Assembly: GCF_900039485.1 (NCBI RefSeq)
Contig: NZ_LN999833.1
Location: 310,001 to 374,000 of the forward strand
DNA: 64,000 bases
Source: Candidatus Doolittlea endobia
GTDB lineage: Bacteria > Pseudomonadota > Gammaproteobacteria > Enterobacterales > Enterobacteriaceae
Direction: 5' to 3'
The translations under genes and the position numbers were made by a program. The notes under the pieces are model-generated. The model was not told the DNA's origin, searched no databases, and worked only from the letters and a program-made list of their open reading frames with translations. Position 1 is the first letter of the stretch; each line of letters starts with the position of its first letter. This document shows positions 35,793-46,178 of this stretch, piece after piece.

Positions 35793-38024
35793 AGATGTGC
35801 ACTCTTAAATAAATAAATTCGACCCCGTAAATTCAACTCTATTTTTACAACACAACTGCTTAAATCCAATAAGGCCATATAAACTGGCATACAACGATTA
35901 TATAAAAGGTTATATTTCTTAACAGTGTAATGATTTCTGTAGCTTCTGCAATCAGAAGAATAAAATAATAGTGAGCACTATCCTTTTTTGAGGACAGCGC
36001 ATCTCCTATGCCAAAGGATAATTATATCCTACTCCATCATCTTTACTACAACAAGGATAGATCACATCACGTAATTTTTAAAAATAAAAGGATAAAATTA
36101 TAAATCATAACCCAATGCTCAAAGCAGACGTAAAGCTGCCTCTATTTTCAGCTTGTCTCAGCCGCCGATGTGTAATTATTCCATAAAAGCTTGACAGCAA
36201 AGACAGTGACTCTTACCGACAAGTTAATTGCGAATGCCGTTGCTGACTTGCTTAGCAATCGCATCCTGTCGAACAGATTATTGTTATGTAAGTTTGTTGT
36301 TCTTAATAGACGATATCTTTTTAGTCATGCCGCAAGTGTCGAGAAAAGATTTCGTCATGAGTTTAAAAATAAGCATTAGTTATTTTTTGTTAAATAAATG
36401 GCGAACTCTTGTTAACAAAGAGAAGATGTTTCACATCTGGTTATAATTCTCTTGGTGTTGATTACTAGTAGTCTCGCTATTCACAGCATATCGCTGACGC
36501 AGGCTTCTTTCTTGATTTTTCGGCGATGCCCTGCCTCAAGGAGGCTTACAATAGATTTGTATACTTCTTCGGTGTTTGAAGGTCAGGACGCAAACCAGTC
36601 ATTTTGCGTGATCACTGTCAGTTCATTAATACGTGTACTTCTTATCCGGCACCGTGGTTAAGTGCGCAGTTATCGTATCGCTTCCAAAGAAGCTGGCCCT
36701 AATCTGTCCAGGGGGAACTTAGACAAAATCGTTTTTACGCGTAGCTAGCTAGCGCCTATATCTGAGGGGCCAAACCGCTAAGTCAATTCATTATAATGCT
36801 GCTGGGAATTTTTCCGGTAACAGTGGTTTCCCACGGCTAGTATCGATGATACCCTGTTAAGAGGTTGAAAGTCACTCTCTTTCCCGCCAAAGCTCAAATT
36901 ATCGTTGTACAGGCCATTCACAAACCACATGAAGTCTACCGGCGCTTTGAAGTCTACCGGCGCTTTTACCATAGTGATTGACACCAGTGTTCTGCTACGT
37001 CATTGCCACGCTGCAGACAAAGAATAGTTTGGAGTCTTCAAACCCGCCATTATGTCAATGCCAACGACGATTGTCGTTCAGATCGTTAACGCATGCCAAA
37101 TCAAATTTATCACACAATACCAACAGGCCGGTCATTGCCAATGCTGATTATTGACGATAATCTGACCGATAGTCAAAATATGAGCTTCGTTAAAACTATA
37201 ATGTTTCATACACTACCGCGGTATCCCGAAGTACCGAGTTTTATCGTTTAAGCACTATTACCCGACTCCGAAAATACGTAATATTGCGAAGTTAATTGGC
37301 CATATTAATTAAATTACTCTACTGAGCGAACTGCCCTGCGCTGGAACAATTAACCATCGGTGCTTCTCCGTTAGTAGTCAATAATGTCGCAAACTTTTAT
37401 CAGTGAAGTCAGGAGCTCGCATTGCCCTCAGTCATACTTTGTGTACAGTATTGATGTATCAGAGACTTATTTGGTTTTTCTGGTAGCACGGTGTTTCTCT
37501 ATCATCGACCAAATACCTTATAGTGTTTCAGTCGTGACATCAAAAATGGTGGCAATCCTAATTTGCAAAGTTAAGTTGTCTTTCCACTGCTTAGTTTCAC
37601 GAAGCACATTTAATAATATCGAACTTTTGTGAAGATCACTCTCGATCTTGCCATAATGCTATCTATGTTTTCATAGTGCATAGATTCTATTAGCTAACAA
37701 ATAATATACAGTTAATTCATTAAATAAATCTGAAAAGACTGTACTCAACAGCACCAGATGTCAATATTATTGTGAATGATGTCCCGTATGTGTCAAAGGC
37801 AAGGTGCATTTTCTTATGAGGTCTTATTACAGATAATAAAATCTAATCACGAATTAAAGACAAACATTCGTTGTTCTTTTTTAGAAAGAAAAAATATAAA
37901 AGCAGCTTTACACCTTATATTTGATTAAATTACTCATTATGTTTATATAACCTTTATCCACCGTGACAGAGCTGACTCTTATAGGCTCGCTCCTGACAGC
38001 AGAATCAGACGTTTTTTGGCGATA
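35793..38024. other. 2.2-kb decayed spacer
   Basis: This long spacer between tldD and the purD fragment has no intact gene. The minus-strand frame at 36778-36984 is of unknown origin and contains a perfect tandem duplication. Most of purD should lie here if not deleted, but I could not align it. Confidence 0.35.
36931..36966. repeat. Perfect 18-bp tandem duplication
   Basis: GAAGTCTACCGGCGCTTT occurs twice in direct succession (36931-36948 and 36949-36966). It looks like replication slippage in non-coding DNA. On the minus strand it would encode KAPVDF twice, but no gene is recognised. Confidence 0.8.
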
Positions 38025-38124
38025 CGCGATACTGGCATTTCCAGGCGAGACATAGACGTTGTCGGTAAGTGTTGATTTTGTGGCTTTCTAACGTCCACCA
38101 TTGCCGATAATTAAAATATTTCAT
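38025..38124 (-). pseudogene. purD: 5' fragment of purD (GAR synthetase)
   Basis: A minus-strand ATG at 38124 lies 12 bp after the purH stop. After a one-base shift the sequence reads ILIIGNGGR, the PurD N-terminus (KILVIGNGGREHALAWK). NVYVSPGNASIA then matches VFVAPGNAGTA. The rest of this gene of about 430 codons was not found. PurD ligates glycine to phosphoribosylamine in purine synthesis. Confidence 0.75.
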
Positions 38125-38136
38125 AGAACTTCTAGT

Positions 38137-39355
38137 TTAATGACGGAAATGGTGCATATGGGCAAAGATCATGCTCATTTCATATTCATTGGCGGTAGTG
38201 ATGACTTCGTTATCGCGAATCGATCCACATGACTGAATGACGCAATGTACGCCTATCTCCCCGTAGCATCAATACTGTCGCCTGCGTCCACCGTCTTAAT
38301 TTCAACAATTTTTGCTGAATAAGCGCGGCTATTTGCCCGTCGCCGATACCAACGGCACGTTGGTCGCGAGCGTAAACAATAGCGTTGGATTTGACGAATT
38401 TAGTTATTTTCCATCAGGAAAATGCATCGCGCATTTCTTATTCGCTCGGCTGGCACTCGCTAACCACACTCAAATCCTGCGGACTTACCATGCCGGCATC
38501 TCAATCTTGCACTAACAGGTCGTCGTTAACCCATTTGAAATCCAATTCAAGTAACGGCTTCTGTAAATTGCACAAGCTAGTATCCGAATATTTGCTTGCT
38601 GACTAGTACAGTCAGAACATCGTCATTAATCGTCGATGTAATGATGACCTCAATAAGTTGACGACTGATAGCAGTACCAGCAGTAGCCGGTTGAAAGCAA
38701 TAATTCCGCCAAACGTGGACGTCGGGTCGGTCTGGTAGGCACGATTATAGGCGGCTAGCAGGTTGCTTTGTATCATTATGATAGGCCGGTACCTGGTTGC
38801 CAAAATAGTTTTTAATCGTACCGTCATAGACAGCGATGTATTCAAACGCCTGAATAGAGCGAGGTAAAACGGATCTCCAAGGTGAGATCGACCCGTTGTC
38901 TCGATCCATTTCCGAGACAATTGAGGAATAGTCGGCGCTATCAACTACAACAACAACATCTTTATAATTTTCAGTGGCAGAACGCACTATTGTCAAGCAC
39001 CGATATCAATGTTTTCCACCGCCTTTTTCTCGGGTATATTTCGCACGTATCACCGTAGCAGAAAATGGTATTGGGACAGCGTCACACTTGCTCATAATTG
39101 CGTCATCGATATTACGCCGACCAGGATCCCGCCAATGTACTTTGGGATGCAGTGTTTTAATCCGCCAGTCCATTATTTAGGAAATTCTGTATAGTCGAAC
39201 ACTGCGGTAACTGGTAGACCCGCTTCAGTCAAAAAACGAACTGTACCACTGGTAGTAATTAGCTCAACACCGCGTTCAAATAGCGACTTTATCAGAATAT
39301 CGGTTTTATCAGAAATGCTAAGAAGCGCGCGACGAATAGGTCATAGTAATTGCAT
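38137..39355 (-). pseudogene. purH: Decayed purH (AICAR transformylase/IMP cyclohydrolase)
   Basis: The minus strand from ATG 39355 to TAA 38137 retraces PurH in several frames. [16 protein letters not shown] and [19 protein letters not shown] come first. [48 protein letters not shown] and others follow. The end is [19 protein letters not shown] then HMHHFRH. It is about 370 bp shorter than a normal gene (about 1,590 bp), with frameshifts and stops. PurH performs the last two steps of IMP synthesis. The purH-purD order and divergence from an rRNA operon match E. coli rrnE. Confidence 0.95.
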
Positions 39356-39711
39356 AGCAAATAACCTTTGATACGATAAATAAGAATAATAACGATGCAG
39401 ATCGTACTGATTAACAGTATAATGTTTTGTCGTGCTCATTCGACCCAAATGAAATTACTTGAATTGTAGAGAAAATGTTTTCACAATATTTACTAGATTT
39501 AACTTTGTGTTGATAAATTTGTGCAAACTATATATAAAGTTATTTTTTGTGTAAAATTAGCAAATAAACAATGAAAATATCAGTTGATACATGGCTAAAA
39601 CAATCTATAATTCACTTCTATATCTGACCTTTTGCTTTGGTGAAGAGGCCTATATGACGTGAAGGACAGCATATAGACGCATCGTTCGCTAATTGAATTC
39701 TAATTGCATGG

Positions 39712-39740
39712 TGCTCTTTAAAAATTTGTCAGACAATTTT
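39712..39740 (+). promoter_or_regulatory. rrn leader boxA remnant
   Basis: TGCTCTTTAAAAATTTGTCA followed by GACAATTTT matches the conserved rRNA leader antitermination segment of enteric bacteria (TGCTCTTTAACAATTTATCA, GACAATC). It lies 70 bp before the 16S fossil and shows that this was a true rrn operon. Confidence 0.75.
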
Positions 39741-39783
39741 TATGGATACTCACAAGAGTATATCAACACACTTAAATATTAAA

Positions 39784-40210
39784 TTTTGAAAAGTGATGGT
39801 TTAAATTAAACTCTAGAGGCAGATCTAATATATGCAAATCAAACTGTGGTAAGAAGCAACTTATGTTTGTTTCGGCAGGCAGAGGACGAATGGAGGGGTC
39901 TAACTAGTAGAGAGATAACTGTTGGGTGGTAGTTAATACTTGCTTAATATCGAGATACTGAAGTGGAACTTTCAGACCTCATCTTGTCGAATGAACCCAG
40001 ATAAGACGAACTAGTAGATGGGTTACAGTTTGCCTCGTGCCGACATCACTTGGTATAAAGTGTATTTGATACTCTTAAATTGGTATCTCGCAGGTGTAAC
40101 GGTAAAATGTGCAGACTGAGTTCTGAGCTGAGGATCGCAGAGGGGTATCATATGCATGAAGAACGATTGTCTCTTTATAATTCGTGGCAATACATGGGAT
40201 CACCTCCTTG
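39784..40210 (+). pseudogene. Shrunken 16S rRNA fossil (rrn next to purH)
   Basis: Only about 430 of 1,540 bases remain. They follow 16S in order: the 5' end (TTGAAAAGTG for TTGAAGAGTT); GCAAATCAAACTG near position 60; GTAGTTAATACTTGC.TAA near 170; ACTAGTAGATGGG near 240; ATTTGATACT and CAGGTGTAACGGTAAAATG near 660-700; and the 3' end. The last 13 bases, GGATCACCTCCTT at 40197-40209, are unchanged and include the anti-Shine-Dalgarno sequence. Large internal deletions exclude function. The ITS continues beyond (ACACAGATTATTTGATA at about 40232-40248). Confidence 0.9.
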
Positions 40211-40275
40211 CCTCAGTGGTACCTTAAGTAAGGTGTCGACACAGATTATTTGATAATTGTAAAAAGTAAGAAAAA

Positions 40276-40340
40276 CCTGCTATGGGTAGATACCTGAAAG
40301 TGATTAGAACAAACTCCAAGGGTAAAGAGAACTGTGTACG
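40276..40340 (+). pseudogene. Possible tRNA-Ile(GAU) relic in the ITS
   Basis: GTGATTAGAACAAACTCC then AAGGGTAAAG resembles the D-arm to anticodon-arm part of ribosomal-operon tRNA-Ile (GTGGTTAGAGCGCACCCC, gap, AAGGGTGAGG). It lies where tRNA-Ile normally precedes tRNA-Ala. The anticodon and acceptor halves are gone. Confidence 0.45.
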
Positions 40341-40454
40341 ACCGACAGGTGGCTGTATGTTGCAAGCAAAGTTGAACTACATGTACAAGCTTGTACAGGC
40401 ATGAAGTAATTAACGTGAGTAGAGAAGTGACGGCATATGTAAAGTGAACAACTT

Positions 40455-40530
40455 GGGGCTATAGCTCAGCTGGGAGAGCGCCTGTTTTGCACACAGGAGG
40501 TCAGCGGTTCAATCCCGCTTAGCTCCACCA
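40455..40530 (+). tRNA. tRNA-Ala(UGC), survivor of a dead rrn operon
   Basis: The complete cloverleaf begins GGGGCTATAGCTCAG and has anticodon TGC, the G3-U70 identity pair and an encoded CCA at 40528-40530. Compared with E. coli alaT, the last pair of the anticodon stem has changed from C-G to T-A and one T-stem pair from T-A to A-T. In each case both sides changed, so pairing is kept. This is strong evidence of continued selection although the 16S before it is destroyed and no 23S follows. Confidence 0.95.
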
Positions 40531-41030
40531 TTTTTCTTGTAAATAGTGGTTTGATTATAATATTTTAGATCTGAAAAACGGATTCCCTTAACGGATTCCC
40601 TTTAGGGAGGAGCTATAGTTATTGGATGCCATTTCAGGATGCTCTAATTTGTGCTACTTACACCGGCTAGCGTAAGTATGGATTATCGCGGCCAAAATTA
40701 TTTGGCCATTATTAAGTCAACGTAGCTAATAATGTCATCGGTAACGTTTTTCAGCGTTTTGACAACACCGGGTTGACTGTAGAGAGTGCTAAATGCTTCA
40801 GTTAACACGTGAGCTTGCGGAATGATTTTATTTCGAACATACAGGCAAACCGTTCTTTGACAAGCATGGTTGGTTTTATGTTTTTCGGCCGTACTCTTTA
40901 ATCCGTGTCGTACAATGGTAAACCAGGTTTCTCTATGCTCAATCAGCATCGAGTACGCCCGAATTAAGATGGAAATCCGTGTTTAGTCTTCATGCCATAA
41001 TGTGTTAACAATAAGACCTGCAATAAAATA
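40531..41030. other. Spacer where 23S rRNA would be expected
   Basis: No 23S or 5S sequence was recognised. The spacer holds a 13-bp tandem duplication (AACGGATTCCCTT at 40577-40589 and 40590-40602), a small hairpin GGCCAAA/TTTGGCC at 40690-40707, and an unfamiliar 83-codon frame on the minus strand at 40698-40949. The expected neighbour ndk was not seen. Confidence 0.4.
40577..40602. repeat. Perfect 13-bp tandem duplication
   Basis: AACGGATTCCCTT is repeated head to tail. It resembles slippage in neutral sequence. Confidence 0.8.
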
Positions 41031-42182
41031 ATGTCTGAACTTTCACCTGTGTCGGGAAAGACCTTTCCCTCTGCACTTGCGGCTCAACAGAAATTGAACC
41101 TACTTAATATGACTCGCCAACAGCTACGAGAGCTTTTTGCGTCTATAGGGGAAAACGCTTTCCGTGCCGATCAGGTGATGAAATGGATTTATCACTATTT
41201 CTGTGATGATTTTGATCAGATGACGAATATCAGCAAGCATTTGCGTGCTAAGCTAAATGCATTGGCGGAAATCCGCGCACCAGAAGTCGCCGAGGAAAAA
41301 CGCTCTGTCGACGGCACTATTAAATGGACTATCAAGGTAGGCGATCAGCAGGTCGAGACAGTCTATATTCCCGAGAACAATCGCGCTACTTTATGCGTTT
41401 CCTCTCAGGTCGGTTGTGCGCTGCAATGCCCTTTCTGCTCTACTGCGCAGCAGGGCTTTAACCGTAATCTCAGGGTATCGGAAATTATCGGCCAGGTTTG
41501 GCAAGTGGCAAAAATTATCGGCGTCGCCAGGATTACCGACCGACGTCCTATTACCAATGTGGTTATGATGGGCATGGGTGAGCCACTACTCAATCTTACT
41601 AATGTAGTGCCTGCAATAGAAATTATGCTGGACGATTTTGGTTTCGGTCTGTCTAAGCGACGCATCACACTATCTACTTCAGGTGTAGTGCCTGCTCTGG
41701 AAAAACTTGGTGACATAATAGATGTAGCACTGGCGATTTCTCTTCATGCGCCGAACGATATAATTCGCGACAAAATTGTGCCGATTAACCGCAAGTATAA
41801 TATTAAAACTTTTCTGTCAGCGGTGCGCCACTATCTTGATAAGACTAATGCCAATCAAGGCCGCGTGACTGTAGAGTATGTAATGCTTGATCACGTCAAC
41901 GACGGGACCGAACACGCACATCAACTAGCGGCATGTTTGAAAGATACACCGTGCAAGATTAATATTATTCCCTGGAACTCATTTCCAGGTGCTCCTTACC
42001 GCCGCAGTTCTAATAGCCGGGTAGATCGCTTTGCTAAGATACTAATAAGTTACGGGTTCACAGCTATTGTGCGTAAAACGCGTGGTGACGATATCGACGC
42101 TGCTTGTGGACAATTGGCGGGAGAGGTGATCGATCGGACTAAACGTACCCTGCGTCAATTTATGAACGGTCAAAAGTGCTAG
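41031..42182 (+). CDS. rlmN: Dual-specificity rRNA/tRNA m2A methyltransferase RlmN
   Basis: This radical-SAM enzyme methylates C2 of A2503 in 23S rRNA and A37 of some tRNAs. The 383 residues (E. coli 384) carry the iron-sulfur cluster motif CALQCPFC at residues 129-136. [20 protein letters not shown] and the late [12 protein letters not shown], with the second catalytic cysteine, are also present. The ribosome binding site is weak. It heads the block rlmN, rodZ, ispG, hisS, yfgM, bamB that is conserved in enteric bacteria, here with the ispG and yfgM positions decayed. Confidence 0.97.
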   Translation: MSELSPVSGKTFPSALAAQQKLNLLNMTRQQLRELFASIGENAFRADQVMKWIYHYFCDDFDQMTNISKHLRAKLNALAEIRAPEVAEEKRSVDGTIKWTIKVGDQQVETVYIPENNRATLCVSSQVGCALQCPFCSTAQQGFNRNLRVSEIIGQVWQVAKIIGVARITDRRPITNVVMMGMGEPLLNLTNVVPAIEIMLDDFGFGLSKRRITLSTSGVVPALEKLGDIIDVALAISLHAPNDIIRDKIVPINRKYNIKTFLSAVRHYLDKTNANQGRVTVEYVMLDHVNDGTEHAHQLAACLKDTPCKINIIPWNSFPGAPYRRSSNSRVDRFAKILISYGFTAIVRKTRGDDIDAACGQLAGEVIDRTKRTLRQFMNGQKC

Positions 42183-42499
42183 CTTGAGGTGAAGGCGCGT
42201 CTAATGATAAATAATTGGCATGCGATAGCCTGTATTCACGTTAACGGAATAAAAGTACTGATACGCGAACCGAATAGCGGTGGTAATTTGGATGCTGTCT
42301 GGTTAAATCCGTCATAGTTTGCTTTACAAAACTAGCGCCTTAAATAGCAAAATTCTAAATAATTACGGTGCGTTTTAGTGTGTTTTAGGGCAATATGTAC
42401 TCGTGCAATAGCGCGCTCCCGTGGCTGCGCAATCAGCAATAAGGATAAAAGAGCCGATCTCTGGAAATCGCCAGCTACTGCTTTTCAAGTCAAATAATG

Positions 42500-42532
42500 C
42501 TGCACATGTGCGTAAAATACGCGCATGTGCAG
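42500..42532. other. Strong hairpin between rlmN and rodZ
   Basis: A 15-bp stem (one T-G wobble) with an AAA loop: CTGCACATGTGCGTA at 42500-42514 pairs with TACGCGCATGTGCAG at 42518-42532. There is no T run on either strand, so it is not a standard terminator. It may process or stabilise the mRNA. It is the only striking feature of the 503-bp gap, which normally contains no long spacer in relatives. Confidence 0.6.
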
Positions 42533-42685
42533 TGCGATTCTGATTCTGAAAAGATGGTATCTATTTTTGTAATTACAGATTTACTTCGCTGTATTAGCGA
42601 AGTGGCTAAATAACGTGCAATATTGTGCGCACACGGTTTACTCGTAGTTTTCTATAATCTAAACAGTACCAGCAATCTCTAGCTA

Positions 42686-43639
42686 ATGAATATTGAAGCT
42701 TTGCAAGATCAAGCACCAACCACGACGGGCGGATACCTGCGTCAAGCCCGCGAAAATATGGGGTTAAGCCAGCAGTCGGTAGCCGAACGGTTGCGCCTGA
42801 ATGTATCTACTGTGCAGGATATCGAAAACGATCACGTTAATCCTAACCTCGCTTCAACATTTCTGCGAGGCTATATTCGTTCTTATGCGCGCTTGGTTCA
42901 AATTTCTGAAGAAGAACTAATTCCAATGATGGCTGAACAGGCACCGATAAAACCATTGAAGGTAGCGCTGATGCAGAGTTTTTCTCTTGGTAAGACTCGT
43001 AAGAAACGCGATAGCTGGCTGATGGGGTTCACCTGGTTTATCCTGTTTGTGATGATTGGTCTGACAGGCGCCTGGTGGTGGCAAAATCATCAGGATCAGC
43101 AGCAGGATATCACCAATATAGTCGATCAAGCCTTCGCCAAGTTATTGCGTGGGGATGATGTCGCATCGGTTGTACTTAGCAACGGGGTGGATGACGTAGG
43201 TCAACCGACGGAGAATCAACCTGTCAACACGAATACCGATGTGCCGATTGCCGCACCGTCTTCATCATCTGTAAGCGCGGTGCCTATTCCTTACATCGCC
43301 GGCCAAATTGCTGACAGAACGTTGTCAACGTCCATCCCTTCCACACCAACAACATCATCCGTTTCACCCGGGACTGTCCCCGCTGATGCCAACAGCAATG
43401 TGATAGTGATGAATTTTACCGGCGACTGCTGGCTGGAAGTGTTCGATGCCGGTGGCAAGAAGCTTTTCAGCGGCATTCAATATAACGGCGCCAGACTGAA
43501 TCTAACTGGTCAGGCACCATATAAATTAAACATAGGAGCTCCTTCCGCAGTACAAGTTCAGTACCAGGGAAGGCCGGTAGATCTAAGCCGGTTCATCCGG
43601 TCAAATCAAGTTGCGCAGTTAAACGTAACCACCCAGTAA
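42686..43639 (+). CDS. rodZ: Cytoskeleton protein RodZ
   Basis: RodZ links the MreB cytoskeleton to the cell-wall elongation machinery and sets rod shape. The 317 residues (E. coli 337) start with a Cro-like helix-turn-helix domain (LRQARENMGLSQQSVAERLRL, about residues 18-38). A basic juxtamembrane stretch KTRKKRDSW and one transmembrane helix (GFTWFILFVMIGLTGAWWW) follow. A low-complexity Ser/Thr/Pro linker is shorter than in E. coli, and the periplasmic domain is complete (MNFTGDCWLEVFDAGGKKLF to FIRSNQVAQLNV). Its retention suggests the cell keeps a wall and shape control. Confidence 0.95.
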   Translation: MNIEALQDQAPTTTGGYLRQARENMGLSQQSVAERLRLNVSTVQDIENDHVNPNLASTFLRGYIRSYARLVQISEEELIPMMAEQAPIKPLKVALMQSFSLGKTRKKRDSWLMGFTWFILFVMIGLTGAWWWQNHQDQQQDITNIVDQAFAKLLRGDDVASVVLSNGVDDVGQPTENQPVNTNTDVPIAAPSSSSVSAVPIPYIAGQIADRTLSTSIPSTPTTSSVSPGTVPADANSNVIVMNFTGDCWLEVFDAGGKKLFSGIQYNGARLNLTGQAPYKLNIGAPSAVQVQYQGRPVDLSRFIRSNQVAQLNVTTQ

Positions 43640-43668
43640 CAGTTAATCACAAGGTTGGAGAAAGTTTC

Positions 43669-44598
43669 ATGCAAGTGCCGTAGCCGTAAATCGTCGAAAA
43701 TTAAAACTTATTTACGTCGGAAAAGTTCTGGTAGGCGATGGCGTCCCCATTCCTATGCAATCAATGATCAACACCCGCACTACCAATATCGCGGCGCCGG
43801 TAAACAATACCGGCGATTAAACACGTCAGTGTTGATATGTCAGCATCCTACTATGGACGCTGCAACGGAACTGCGACTGTAGCATTCAACCTAATCAAAC
43901 AGCAAGTCGCAGTTCCGTTGGCATCGAAGTTGGATGCAATCTGAAAAAGTATCGCGAACCCACACCAGAGGTCTTGGTGAATCGGCTATGTACTATGTGG
44001 ATGCCTTGACCTGTTCAATTTCAATGTGTTTAAAGTTAGCGTGAAAGCTTCTGATGTGTTTCTAATTGGTACGATCCTATCGCTTTTTGACCTCGTGTTC
44101 GCCGCTACATCTGGACATTACTGAAGCCAGCGTCGTCTGCAGTAGAATGCTGAAATCAGTAATTAATCTTTGTCTGCTTTTAAGCAAAGATATTGGGCAA
44201 TATGTTGCGTATTTCGCTGATGGCGAATCCGAAAAGAAGTTAATATCTGGTTTGATATTTTTTACCTCTGTACGTTCATACTCTCGGCATCAATTTTATT
44301 GTCTGTTCAATATGTTCGGGTCAGGAGTTTGATGTTATCGTGTCAATATCCTAGAGCAGCAATTGGAGAATTGCATCACGCCAATATATGTTTCCATCAT
44401 AGCTGTGTGGATAAATGATCTCGGTGAAGCGCAGTATCCACACTTAGTAGAACCAGAGGTATGACAAAGGCGGGTTACTATTAAAAGGCGTTTGCTAGCG
44501 CGAACGTTTCAATAACGCACTGTTAATCGACCAATTAGAGAGCCATGCACAAAAGTGGCGATGTTGGACGAGCGTCAATCTGATAGATAAAATTACAC
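43669..44598 (+). pseudogene. ispG: Decayed ispG (gcpE), MEP pathway
   Basis: After rodZ, fragments of IspG appear in order in changing frames. [19 protein letters not shown] and [11 protein letters not shown] come first. LKKYREPTPEVLVNR, LHLDITEASV, SVINLCLLLSKDIG and GINFIVC follow, then SGQEFDV, ITPIYVSIIA, and finally ALLIDQLES for the C-terminal DMIDQLEAR. Several stops, frameshifts and a net loss of about 190 bp are present. GGAG at 43657-43660 marks the old ribosome binding site. IspG reduces methylerythritol cyclodiphosphate to HMBDP, an essential step of isoprenoid synthesis by the MEP route. Confidence 0.93.
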
Positions 44599-44611
44599 AG
44601 GCAAAAATTCG

Positions 44612-45919
44612 ATGAAAAAAAACATCCGGGCTATTCGCGGAATGAATGACTATTTGCCGGAAGAGACGGCCTGTTGGCAGCGCGTGGAAAAGATACTTAA
44701 AAATGTGTTGGACAGCTACGGCTATAGTGAAATCCGCTTGCCGATTATCGAGCAAACCCCTCTTTTCCAGAGGGCTATCGGTGCGGTGACCGACGTAGTG
44801 GAAAAAGAAATGTATACCTTTACAGATCGCAACGGAGATAACTTGTCTCTGCGCCCGGAAGGTACCGCTGGCTGCGTGCGCGCCGGCATTGAACATGGGT
44901 TGCTATACAATCAGGAAAAGCGGTTGTGGTATATGGGACCGATGTTTCGTTATGAACGTCCACAGAAAGGCCGCTACCGTCAGTTCCACCAGATAGGCGC
45001 TGAAGTATTTGGTCAACGTGGACCGGATGTTGACGCTGAGCTTATTTTTCTAACTGCCCGCTGGTGGCGAGCGCTAGGTATTCAGAAAGATGTGGCACTG
45101 GAGCTAAATTCCATCGGTGCGATGGAAGCGCGCGCGCGCTATCGCGAGGCGATGATCATCTTTTTGCGCCAGCATGAAGACCGCCTGGATGAAGATTGCC
45201 GCCGTCGCATGCATACCAATCCAATGCGGGTTTTAGATACAAAAAATCCAGATATTCAGGCACTGCTTAATGATGCTCCGGTTTTAGTTAATTATTGTGA
45301 TAACGATTCTCAGGCTCATTTTTCCCGTCTGTGTGAACTTTTAAACTTAGCCGGCATTCCATATACAATTAATCCGCGTTTGGTGCGTGGCCTAGATTAT
45401 TACAACAAAACGGTTTTCGAATGGGTAACTACCCGCTTGGGATCACAGGGCACTGTGTGCGGCGGCGGCCGATATGATGGTCTAGTAGAACAACTTGGCG
45501 GTCGCGCCACTCCCGCCGTGGGTTGCGCGATGGGGATAGAACGGCTAATATTGCTAGTACAAACTGTCAACCCGGATATCGCCGCAGAAACGCGTGCGGA
45601 TGTCTATTTGGTGGCGGAAGGGGAAGGCCTGCAGAGTGAGGTACTGCGGCTAGCGGAGCAGTTGCGTGACACACAACCCTCTCTTCGACTGATGACTAAT
45701 TACGGTGGCGGTAGCTTCAAAAAGCAGTTTGGCCGCGCTGACAAGCACGGCGCACGCATTGCACTTGTTCTTGGAGAAAGAGAAGCAGCGGCTGGGCAAG
45801 TAGTGGTGAAGGATTTGGCCACGGGTAGCCAGGAAATCCGTGCACAAAACGATGTCGATACATATCTGAGATCGATTTTCAGTTCAGGAAAAGGGTACCG
45901 TGAAAGTCTACACCGTTAA
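44612..45919 (+). CDS. hisS: Histidyl-tRNA synthetase
   Basis: This class II synthetase charges tRNA-His, encoded at 53.3 kb. The 435 residues (E. coli 424) include motif 1 ([12 protein letters not shown], then [10 protein letters not shown]), motif 2 ([17 protein letters not shown]) and the histidine-binding and motif 3 segments ([28 protein letters not shown]). The C-terminus carries about ten extra residues running over the old start of yfgM. The gene begins 13 bp after the ispG fossil, so its promoter must lie within or upstream of dead sequence. Confidence 0.97.
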   Translation: MKKNIRAIRGMNDYLPEETACWQRVEKILKNVLDSYGYSEIRLPIIEQTPLFQRAIGAVTDVVEKEMYTFTDRNGDNLSLRPEGTAGCVRAGIEHGLLYNQEKRLWYMGPMFRYERPQKGRYRQFHQIGAEVFGQRGPDVDAELIFLTARWWRALGIQKDVALELNSIGAMEARARYREAMIIFLRQHEDRLDEDCRRRMHTNPMRVLDTKNPDIQALLNDAPVLVNYCDNDSQAHFSRLCELLNLAGIPYTINPRLVRGLDYYNKTVFEWVTTRLGSQGTVCGGGRYDGLVEQLGGRATPAVGCAMGIERLILLVQTVNPDIAAETRADVYLVAEGEGLQSEVLRLAEQLRDTQPSLRLMTNYGGGSFKKQFGRADKHGARIALVLGEREAAAGQVVVKDLATGSQEIRAQNDVDTYLRSIFSSGKGYRESLHR

Positions 45920-46160
45920 TAACGAAACGCGCGATATGCTGCCCTGTCTTTGTCAATAACTGTAAAAGCGATGGCTATAGCTATTATGCTCGACGTCGTT
46001 GCTGTTCTGGGTGCTGCATTCTCATGACGAGAAGACGATAAAGGCCATGCAGCATTTTGCTGACACTAATCCCAATAACTTTTGGGCGTTGTTCTTGATG
46101 GAGCGAGTGCGCGTATTGCCGTAGCAAAAGCATAGATAGAACATTGCAAATTCTCAATAG
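45900..46160 (+). pseudogene. yfgM: Decayed yfgM (ancillary SecYEG translocon subunit)
   Basis: Starting at GTG 45900, overlapping hisS, the sequence reads [10 protein letters not shown], resembling the YfgM N-terminus (MEIYENENDQVEA). A later stretch KAMQHFADTNPNNFWALFLMER matches the tetratricopeptide part (AAEKFAAENKNTYGALASLELA). Only about 260 bp of roughly 620 remain, with stops. YfgM is a membrane-anchored periplasmic chaperone linked to SecYEG. Its position between hisS and bamB supports the identification. Confidence 0.7.
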
Positions 46161-46178
46161 AGTGACGGACAGGACACT

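Noticed and set aside
38312-39194. Several plus-strand frames around 38.3-39.2 kb
   Set aside because: They are opposite-strand shadows of the decayed purH gene, whose pieces align to PurH on the minus strand.
40239-40454. Possible 23S rRNA remnant (CGACCGACAGGTGG near 40338)
   Set aside because: A short resemblance to 23S (ACCGACACAGGTGG) lies upstream of tRNA-Ala, the wrong order for an rrn operon, and could not be extended.
40698-40949. 83-codon minus-strand frame before rlmN
   Set aside because: No family resemblance, no ribosome binding site; does not match ndk, which is expected there. Left as unexplained.
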